Positions 31,875 to 38,357 of a stretch of 64,000 nucleotides of DNA are shown in pieces. Origin of the DNA: Pseudomonas turukhanskensis (GTDB lineage Bacteria > Pseudomonadota > Gammaproteobacteria > Pseudomonadales > Pseudomonadaceae); NCBI RefSeq assembly GCF_027922365.1, contig NZ_BSFN01000009.1, positions 1 to 64,000 of the forward strand, given 5' to 3'. Numbering within the stretch: the stretch's first letter is position 1; the number at the start of each line of letters is the position of its first letter. The position numbers were made by a program, and so were the translations under genes. The notes under the pieces were generated by a model, which saw only the letters and a program-made list of their open reading frames with translations, ran no database searches and was not told where the DNA came from.

Positions 31875-32860
31875 GTCGTCCCAGCGTAGGTTGGGACCCA
31901 GATTGCGCCAGGAAAACGCATATCCATCCCACATTCTGGATTCCAGCCTGCGCTGGAATGACGGTGATAGAGGCAAAAAACATCGGTCGTCCCAGCGCAG
32001 GCTGGGACCCAGAACGGTCCAGGAGAAGGCATATCCATCCGGCATTCTGGATTCCAGCCTTCGCTGGAATGACGGTGGCAGAGGCAAAAAGCTCGGTCGT
32101 CCCAGCGCAGACTGGGACCCATAATAGGCCAGGAGAACGCATATCCATCCAACACTCTGGATTCCAGCCTTCGCTGGAATGACGGTGATAGAGGGCAAAA
32201 CTTTCGTCGTCCCAGCGCAGACTGGGACCCAGAGTGGGCCAGGAGAACGCATGTCCACCCGAAATACTGGATTCCAGCCTGCGCTGGAATGACGGTGGTA
32301 GAGGCAAAAACCGAGGTCGTCCCAGCGCAGGCTGGGACCCAGAATGGGCCAGGAGAACGCATATCGATCCCACATTCTGGATTCCAGCCTGCGCTGGAAT
32401 GACGGTGGTAGAGGCAAAAACCGAGGTCGTCCCAGCGCAGGCTGGGACCCAGAATGGGCCCGGAGAACGCATGTCCATCCGGCATTCTGGATTCCAGCCT
32501 GCGTTGGAATGACGGTGGTAGGGGCAAAAAACTCGGTCGTCCCAGCGCAGGCTGGGACCCAGAATGGGCTAGGAGAACGCATATCCATCCGACGTTATGG
32601 ATTCCAGCCTGCGCTGGAATGACGGTGGCAGAGGCAAAAATCTCTGTCGTCCCAGCGTAGGCTGGGACCCAGAATAGGCCAGGAGAACGCATATCCACCC
32701 GAAATACTGGATTCCAGCCTGCGCTGGAATGACGGTGGCAGGGGCAAAAAACTCGGTCGTGCCAGCGCAGGCTGGGACCCAGAATGGGCTAGGAGAACGC
32801 ATATCCATCCGACGTTCTGGATTCCAGCCTTCGCTGGAATGACGGTGACACAGACGATAC
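31875..32860. repeat. tandem array of nine ~110-bp units, each with two hairpins
   Basis: Units begin at GTCGTCCCAGCG at 31875, 31986, 32096, 32206, 32316, 32426, 32536, 32646 and 32756 (period 110, first 111; the last begins GTCGTGCCAGCG). Each unit contains hairpin 1 (TCCCAGCGCAGGCTGGGA), about 40 nt of less conserved spacer containing AGGAGAACGCATATCCATCC, hairpin 2 (ATTCCAGCCTGCGCTGGAAT), and a tail GACGGTGGTAGAGGCAAAAA. Loop bases vary (GTAG, CTTC, CTGC) while stems are kept by compensating changes in places. Long open frames run through it on both strands because the unit lacks stops in several frames; they are not genes. Confidence 0.93.
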
Positions 32861-32887
32861 CTCCGTGATTCCCGCAAAGGCAGTGAC

Positions 32888-34048
32888 TTATCTCACTATC
32901 GCCAACTCGAACCCACCCTCATCGGTATGCGCATGCCTCTGCATCCCCGCTTCATCCACTGCCAGGTCCTCCAGCGGCCGCTTGAAGGGTTTGTTGTCCA
33001 GCGTCTGCAAATGCTTGTCTTCTTCGGTGGTCAACAGCAGCACATAGCGCTCCCCTTCCGCGGCTTTAACCGGCACCGTGCCTTCGATAAACGCGTAGCG
33101 GTACCAGGTTTCGCCGTGCAGTTGGTACACGGCATCGCTCACCAACCGGGTCGGTCGCTTGGCTTCGTCGAGGAACAGCAGAGAGGGGTACACCACCTTC
33201 TTGTTGGCAAAACTGCGCACCCGTAACCCATAGGTGCGCCCCGCCGCCGGCAGTTTCATCGCCACGTAGTAGCTCTTGCCCATGGGGAAGTTGAAGCTCG
33301 GCGAGTAACGGTTTAGTTCTTCGTATCGCGGTTCCTCGCCCGACAGCTCGGTAAAGTCGCTATCGGCCAATTGCCCGCAGCATTGCTGCACTAGGTTCTC
33401 GTACAACGCTTCGCTGTCGCGGCCTTCGCTGCCAGCCAGCAGTGCCTGCATGGCGGCCGATGGCTGGCCGTCGAGCGCCGGCAGCACCGCGCCCTTGTTG
33501 CCGAATTCAATCTGCCGACCTTCGCTGTAGCGCACGTTGCTCGGCGCTTCGGGTGCCTGCGCCCTGCCCTGCCCCGGCACCGGCACCGGCGAGTTATGCA
33601 TGCGGCCTTGTTCATCGGTCCAGGTGTAGTACGGGCTGCCGTTTTCCGGGCGGGCGAAGTTGCGGCCCTCCAGCACATCCGAGTCAATGTAGTCGCTGGA
33701 GCGTTGCCCGTTGGCCAACAGGTTATCGGCCTTGGTCCCGGCCAGCTGCGCGCCAGCATAGAAACTGTTCTGCAGGTTGCCGCTGGCATCGACCCAGGTG
33801 AAGTAGCGGCGTTTACTTTCGCCATTGTTCTTCTCGCTCGGCCAGGTGGGCGTCGTGTTCTGGTTCATGCGTTGCTGATCGCTCTGCACGATGCGTTTGG
33901 CGGCGTCGCGCTGCTGCTGGCTGTAGTGGCTGTCGACAAAGGTGTTGTGCACCCGCCCCTGGTCGTCGACCCACGTCAGGTATTTGCCCGGCGCCCCATG
34001 GGCGTTACCGGCGAGCACCAGCACTGTCAGCAGAAGTAAGCGCTGCAT
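32888..34048 (-). CDS. FilE-like periplasmic protein with three DUF4124-like motifs
   Basis: 386 residues from the ATG at 34048 (GAGG 8 nt upstream; a TTG six bases earlier is also open). Signal peptide LLLLTVLVLAGNAHGA. The first half has three copies of a Y-x-T-W-x-D-x-x-G-x-x-(H/Q)-N motif: residues about 23-38, 82-97 and 140-155, like the DUF4124 unit found singly in many envelope proteins. The second half (about 240-380) is beta-rich with a long segment (MGKSYYVAMKLPAAGRTYGL) that reminds me of MalM, the periplasmic maltose-operon protein; this is tentative. Position matches FilE of the Acinetobacter filABCDE genes. Last gene of the set, 9 nt after the FadL-like gene and 28 nt from the repeat array. 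Confidence 0.75.
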   Translation of the reverse strand: MQRLLLLTVLVLAGNAHGAPGKYLTWVDDQGRVHNTFVDSHYSQQQRDAAKRIVQSDQQRMNQNTTPTWPSEKNNGESKRRYFTWVDASGNLQNSFYAGAQLAGTKADNLLANGQRSSDYIDSDVLEGRNFARPENGSPYYTWTDEQGRMHNSPVPVPGQGRAQAPEAPSNVRYSEGRQIEFGNKGAVLPALDGQPSAAMQALLAGSEGRDSEALYENLVQQCCGQLADSDFTELSGEEPRYEELNRYSPSFNFPMGKSYYVAMKLPAAGRTYGLRVRSFANKKVVYPSLLFLDEAKRPTRLVSDAVYQLHGETWYRYAFIEGTVPVKAAEGERYVLLLTTEEDKHLQTLDNKPFKRPLEDLAVDEAGMQRHAHTDEGGFELAIVR

Positions 34049-34057
34049 GGCCAAGCC

Positions 34058-35668
34058 TCAAAAGGTCGTGGTGTAGGAAAAGGCCATGATGTAGGCCTTC
34101 ACCGTGGTTTTGATATCGAGGTCGGCGTACGGGTTGTACACCAGGTTATCGATGCCGGTGCAGTTGACGTTGCAGCTGGTGCCGGCCGGAATGCTTTGCT
34201 TGGACACGAAGTAGTTCACGCCGAAATCCACTGTGGTGTCCTTGTCCCAGCGGTAGCCAAACCCCAGGCCATACAGATTGGCGTCGCCAATGGGCACCAG
34301 CACGTCGGCTTTGTCCTTGGGAATGGCCGAGGGGCGATATTCGTAGCCAGCGCGCAGGGCCAGGCGGTCGGTGACGTCATACTGGGCGCCCACGGCAAAA
34401 CTCCAGGTGTCCTGGTAGCCACGGTCCAGAATGATGGAGTGGTCGGTGGCATTGCCGTTGCCGAAGATCTTGGCGATGCGCAGCAGGTCCAGCTCGCGGT
34501 CGAACTCGATTTCAAACTTGTTCCAGTCGCTGTAATCGCTCCACTTGGCGTCGAAGTTGAACTGCCATTTTTCGAACGGACGCAGCTTGATGCCGGTGCT
34601 GAAGTTATCCGGCAGCACCATGTTCAGCGAGGCACTGCCGCTCTCTTCGCTGACGTTGCCATAGGGGAACAACGGGCTCAGTACCTGGCCGAACACCGAG
34701 CTTTGCAGGCCAGACCAGAAGCCCTGCCATTCCTTGGTGTAATTCATCCGGTACTTGCCCTGCAGGTGCATGCGCGCCTCGCTCTGGTAGGTGGCGCCCC
34801 AGGCGAACCAGTCGCTGGGCTCCCACAACACGCCCAGGTTGTAGGTCGGCGACAGACTTTGCTGCAGGTCCAGGTCCATATTGGCCAGGGTGTCGTATGG
34901 GCCAATCTTGGCGCCGCACACGTTGATCAGCGGGCCGAGAACGTCGCCGATGCCGTCCTGGCACAGGGCCTCGTTAAGCATGCGCACCACACCGGTGAGC
35001 ATGCCGGGGTTACGAAAGTCTTGGTTCAGCGCCATGGCCTGGTGGGAGAACCCCACCGACAGCCCCAGCGCCAGCGTGTCGTTGGCCTGATAACCCACCG
35101 AGGGCGAGAAATAGGTGATGCGCTGCAACGCCACTTCACGCCCCTGATAACGGCCGGCGTCATCGTCGGAGTCACGCGAGTAGCCGAGCGCCATCGGCGC
35201 ATAGATATTGGTGGCAAAGGTGAATTTGGAGCCCGGCGGGTTGATCGACACCCCTGCCAGCGGCGCCATCAATACCGGCAATTCGGTCATGCCGCCCATG
35301 CCGGGCAAGTACATCACCGGCGTCAGGGTGCGGGTACTGGTGTCTTTGACCGGGTCATCGTCGTAGCCCATGGCGTTGTCGCCGTAGTTGGGTGTGGACT
35401 TGAACTTGGCGCGAATATCCATCACCCCGCTCAGCAGTTTGATGGTGCTTTGCCGGCCTTTGAGTTTGGTCAGCGCCGCCGGGTTGTAATGCACGGCGTC
35501 AATGCCGGTTGAATCGGCAGTCACGGCATTGCCCATGGCCATGGCCTTGGGGTTGCCAATGGTCAGATCGTTGGCCAGCTGAGCCTGCGCCCCGCCTGCA
35601 TAAAGCCCGGCAGCAAGCCAGCAGAACCCTGAAATCGCCCACACCTGCGGCGAATTACGTGTCGTCAT
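34058..35668 (-). CDS. FadL/OmpP1-family outer-membrane protein (FilD-like)
   Basis: 536 residues. Signal peptide ending GAQA. Just after it comes the FadL-family N-terminal hatch pattern: GNPKAMAMGNAVTADSTGID and then AVHYNPAAL. The rest alternates in beta-strand fashion and ends in a terminal Phe (YTTTF), the usual signal for outer-membrane assembly. FadL-type barrels admit hydrophobic molecules (long-chain fatty acids, aromatics) by lateral diffusion. Paired cysteines (CNVNC) occur in a late loop. Lies 19 nt downstream of the FilC-like gene. The substrate is unknown; no fad genes are near. Confidence 0.87.
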   Translation of the reverse strand: MTTRNSPQVWAISGFCWLAAGLYAGGAQAQLANDLTIGNPKAMAMGNAVTADSTGIDAVHYNPAALTKLKGRQSTIKLLSGVMDIRAKFKSTPNYGDNAMGYDDDPVKDTSTRTLTPVMYLPGMGGMTELPVLMAPLAGVSINPPGSKFTFATNIYAPMALGYSRDSDDDAGRYQGREVALQRITYFSPSVGYQANDTLALGLSVGFSHQAMALNQDFRNPGMLTGVVRMLNEALCQDGIGDVLGPLINVCGAKIGPYDTLANMDLDLQQSLSPTYNLGVLWEPSDWFAWGATYQSEARMHLQGKYRMNYTKEWQGFWSGLQSSVFGQVLSPLFPYGNVSEESGSASLNMVLPDNFSTGIKLRPFEKWQFNFDAKWSDYSDWNKFEIEFDRELDLLRIAKIFGNGNATDHSIILDRGYQDTWSFAVGAQYDVTDRLALRAGYEYRPSAIPKDKADVLVPIGDANLYGLGFGYRWDKDTTVDFGVNYFVSKQSIPAGTSCNVNCTGIDNLVYNPYADLDIKTTVKAYIMAFSYTTTF

Positions 35669-35687
35669 GACGGCAGTCGCTCTTAGG

Positions 35688-36689
35688 TTATTGGGCCTTC
35701 AGGCCTTGAATATCCAATGGCATCGACACCCCTAACAGCACGTCGGGGGAGTCTTCCGTCATGCCGAACCCGGCATTGATGTTGACGATGTAATTGGGCG
35801 AGGTGCGCAGCCCCAGGGAGAAGTTCATCAGCGCACTGGTCTGCTCGTTGCCCTCCAGCGTGGCGTCGGAGAAGGTGTAAGTCGGCTTGAAGGTTTGCGA
35901 CATCTGGTAGGAGGTCGAGAGCGACACGTCGTAAGACAGCGCATAGGCAAAGCCCATGCTCATGGACATGCTCGAACCCGGGTCGACTTTTTCCAGTTGC
36001 CGGCCGCCGCGCACCTGGTCGACATTGGCCGGCACGTTGTAGGTGTACCCAACCGAGCCGAACAGCACGACCGGGTCGATAACGTACGACACGTTGACCC
36101 CGCCGCCGATGCTGTAGAAGCCGTTGCCGGTGGACAAATCGTTCTGCGGGTTGATTTCGTAGGGGCTGGTACCGGTTGGCAAACCCAGGGTGCCGTACAA
36201 GGTGGTCACCGGTTTGCCACGGTGCGAAGCCCACGGCTGCCAACGCAGGCTGGCCGACAGATCGCCCAGGCTGTACACATTCAGGTCACGCTCGGTGTCG
36301 TACTTGGCCACCAGCGGAATGCGCATGCTGAAGGTCAGGTTGTCCCACACGCCGTAGTCAAAGGTGAACGAGTTGGTAAAGGTGTGTTGCGCTTCACTCT
36401 CGCCAATCACGCTGTAGACATTGTTGCCGGTGCGGTAGGTGGTGATCTGGGTGTCGCGCAGCAGCGAATAGTCGAAGCCGTAGGTCAACGTGCGCTCGCC
36501 CTGCTTGAGCAAGGTGTAACTTTTTTCGGCGGCCTGAAAGACTTCGGCCAGGGCCTTGGAGCTGTCGGCATCGTCGTCTTTTTTGCTCAAGGCCTCACGG
36601 GCGTCGTCTACCGAAGGTTCTTCGCTCCAGGCAGGCACGCTCACCGCTAGCGTCAGCATGGCCACGCAGGCCAGTCCCTTAATCCCCAT
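35688..36689 (-). CDS. Outer-membrane beta-barrel-like protein (FilC-like)
   Basis: 333 residues. Signal peptide of about 22 residues ending VPAWS. A short acidic/lysine helix (SVDDAREALSKKDDDADSSK) is followed by about 270 residues with alternating hydrophobic strands rich in Tyr, Ser, Thr and Gly (FSMRIPLVAKYDTERDLNVY, GSVGYTYNVPANV), as in small barrels of the MetA/phenol-degradation 'transporter' family. I infer an outer-membrane location. Between the C39 peptidase gene (72-nt gap) and the FadL-like gene, the position of FilC. Confidence 0.75.
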   Translation of the reverse strand: MGIKGLACVAMLTLAVSVPAWSEEPSVDDAREALSKKDDDADSSKALAEVFQAAEKSYTLLKQGERTLTYGFDYSLLRDTQITTYRTGNNVYSVIGESEAQHTFTNSFTFDYGVWDNLTFSMRIPLVAKYDTERDLNVYSLGDLSASLRWQPWASHRGKPVTTLYGTLGLPTGTSPYEINPQNDLSTGNGFYSIGGGVNVSYVIDPVVLFGSVGYTYNVPANVDQVRGGRQLEKVDPGSSMSMSMGFAYALSYDVSLSTSYQMSQTFKPTYTFSDATLEGNEQTSALMNFSLGLRTSPNYIVNINAGFGMTEDSPDVLLGVSMPLDIQGLKAQ

Positions 36690-36761
36690 GACGCCAATCC
36701 CCAGTTATTTTCTTGTTATGCCGGGCAGGTCTTGCCGTACGTGTTGGTTTTTTCTGTGTGT

Positions 36762-37523
36762 TTACTTGCGGCGGATGTACTTGATGTCGCCGCCCGAACC
36801 GAGCTCGTCGGCCTGGTTCGTGGTGAATTTGGTGATCTGGGAAAACTCGCGAAACGCCAGCATGCTTACGGTGCGGTCGTCCACCAGACGCAGGTCTTTC
36901 TCGGTCAGGGCCATGGCGTTTTTCGGTTCCTGGCCACTTGGGTAAATCACGAACAGCACGTTCTGGTCCCAGATCTCTTCAAAGCGCGCGCGGGTAAAAC
37001 TGATATTGCCCAGTGCCGGATCGGCGACGAACACGTGCTCGTTGTACACATCGCGCACCACCACAAAGTGCTTGAAGCCGGCGTACTCGATGGGCACCAG
37101 CGCCGGGTGTTCCAACTCATCGAGATCGGAAAACGCCGCCCGAAAGCCGCCACTCTTGTAGCCGAGCGCGGCCACAAAACGCTTCATATCCAGCAGGGAA
37201 AAGCCCCGCCGCTCGACAATCTTGTCGGCCTCGCCATAGCGCAGCAGCCCTTCCATCACCTGCCTCTCCTGCAGGTCGCGCCCCAGGAAATAGTCGAGCA
37301 TGGTGGTCAGCGCCGCCGAACCACAGCTGTAGTCGTAGGCCTGACGGATCACGTTGCGAAATTGCAGTTGGCTCATCGGCTCAAGCGTCACCGACTCACG
37401 CATCGGCATGCCGGGCGTCAGTTGTTGGGTCAGGTTGACGGTGCCTTGGGCCGGCGGTTTGGTGTCCACCGCCTCGGTGAAACCGAATACGCCAAGCAGG
37501 CTGCCGATAAGAATTTCGATCAT
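36762..37523 (-). CDS. C39-family cysteine peptidase (FilB-like), catalytic residues intact
   Basis: 253 residues. The N-terminus is hydrophobic (MIEILIGSLLGVFGF) and may be a signal or anchor. The papain-fold C39 domain has all expected catalytic positions: Gln61 (oxyanion), Cys67 in DYSCGSAALTTMLDYFLG, His152 in GFKHFVVV and Asp168 in FVADPALG. C39 enzymes usually remove double-glycine leaders of bacteriocins from the cytoplasmic side of ABC exporters, but there is no ABC domain here. The adjacent small exported protein is the obvious candidate substrate. AGGA lies 7 nt before the ATG. Expressed after filA through a probable partial terminator. Confidence 0.87.
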   Translation of the reverse strand: MIEILIGSLLGVFGFTEAVDTKPPAQGTVNLTQQLTPGMPMRESVTLEPMSQLQFRNVIRQAYDYSCGSAALTTMLDYFLGRDLQERQVMEGLLRYGEADKIVERRGFSLLDMKRFVAALGYKSGGFRAAFSDLDELEHPALVPIEYAGFKHFVVVRDVYNEHVFVADPALGNISFTRARFEEIWDQNVLFVIYPSGQEPKNAMALTEKDLRLVDDRTVSMLAFREFSQITKFTTNQADELGSGGDIKYIRRK

Positions 37524-37575
37524 CTCAGGTCCTGACTCAGACTCTTGTTAGGTAGGTGTCGCGTAACGCTGACTG

Positions 37576-37610
37576 AGAAAAAGCCTTACCGGCACGAACC
37601 GATAAGGCTT
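37576..37610 (-). terminator. hairpin between filA-like and filB-like genes
   Basis: Minus strand AAGCCTTATCGG-TTCGTG-CCGGTAAGGCTT followed by TTTCTC. An 11- to 12-bp stem with a broken T-run, so probably a partial terminator that lets the first gene be expressed more than the rest. Confidence 0.7.
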
Positions 37611-37635
37611 CGGGTTAGCAAGGGGTGTTGCTAAC

Positions 37636-38100
37636 TCAGTGTCCCCATACCTTGACGGTGGTGCCCGCCATGTTGATATCGGAGATGGCCAGCGAGCCGA
37701 TGCTGGCAGCGCCAGTGGTGGCGCCGTTGGCGTAGGTGCCGCCGACGTAGATGCCGCCAACCGACACGGTACCGGTCATGTTGGGCAGGCTGATGGCCAG
37801 TTGCTGAGTATCGGTACCACCGATGGAGGTGGTGACCACATCGATTTTCAGCGGGTTGGCATCGGAAATGGTGAAGCCGGTGAAGCCAACGTTGGTGATG
37901 TTCAAGCTACCGCCGCCGGTGTCGTTGTCGGAGTACTTAACGTTACCGACGCTGCCGCCGAAGTTACCGGAGATGCTGATCCCGTCCTGACCGGTGACGC
38001 TCGACAGCGCGGAATCATCCATTGCACGCAGATCGGCCTGAGCCATGAACGGTGCAGCCAGTACGGCTGCGGCAAGAGCGAGTTGTTTGAAGCTTTTCAT
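37636..38100 (-). CDS. Small exported FilA/DUF6160-like protein
   Basis: 154 residues from the ATG at 38100, with GGAGAT upstream; the longer open frame (to 38361) has no ribosome site. Signal peptide MKSFKQLALAAAVLAAPFMAQA. The mature N-terminus DLRAMDDSALSSVTGQDGIS is the conserved part of DUF6160/FilA proteins. The remainder is rich in Gly, Thr, Ser and Ile with strand-like repeats (GSLNITNVGF, GTVSVGGIYVGG, IGSLAISDINMAGT), no cysteine, ending VKVWGH. I infer a beta-structured surface or secreted protein. First gene of the set after the regulator genes and separated from filB by a hairpin, so it should be the most abundant product. Function not established. Confidence 0.82.
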   Translation of the reverse strand: MKSFKQLALAAAVLAAPFMAQADLRAMDDSALSSVTGQDGISISGNFGGSVGNVKYSDNDTGGGSLNITNVGFTGFTISDANPLKIDVVTTSIGGTDTQQLAISLPNMTGTVSVGGIYVGGTYANGATTGAASIGSLAISDINMAGTTVKVWGH

Positions 38101-38290
38101 TGTTTTTATCTCCAAGATCACAGGTGGGTATCCCCGGGTGTTGCCAGCCACTCCTGTTACTGGCAACTGGATCGACTTGCGCCGATCCCCATGCCTGTCG
38201 CGCCCGTCCTGGTGACGACAGACCTGGATTCGTGAAGCGTGATGCTCCGCGCCCTGTGATAAAGCTACTGACCAACGAAGCGGCTGCCAG

Positions 38291-38313
38291 CCCATCCAAG
38301 GGATGGAGGATGG
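38291..38313. promoter_or_regulatory. possible MalT-like operator upstream of filA
   Basis: CCCATCC-AA-GGGATGG followed directly by AGGATGG gives one inverted and one direct copy of a GGATGG word, reminiscent of MalT boxes (GGGGATGAGG-like). It lies about 190-210 bp upstream of the filA ATG, near the end of the regulator gene. Suggestive only. Confidence 0.25.
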
Positions 38314-38357
38314 CGATGCGCCAGAGTGCGGTAGCACATTGCCCCACACGCTCTGGC

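Noticed and set aside
31515..32698. Long open frames (up to about 380 codons) through the 110-bp repeat array on both strands
   Set aside because: They arise because the repeat lacks stop codons in several frames. They overlap one another in different frames, have no conserved start or ribosome site, and their 'protein repeats' simply translate the DNA repeat.
31875..32860. CRISPR array
   Set aside because: Units are about 110 bp and nearly identical throughout with no unique spacers; there are no cas genes.
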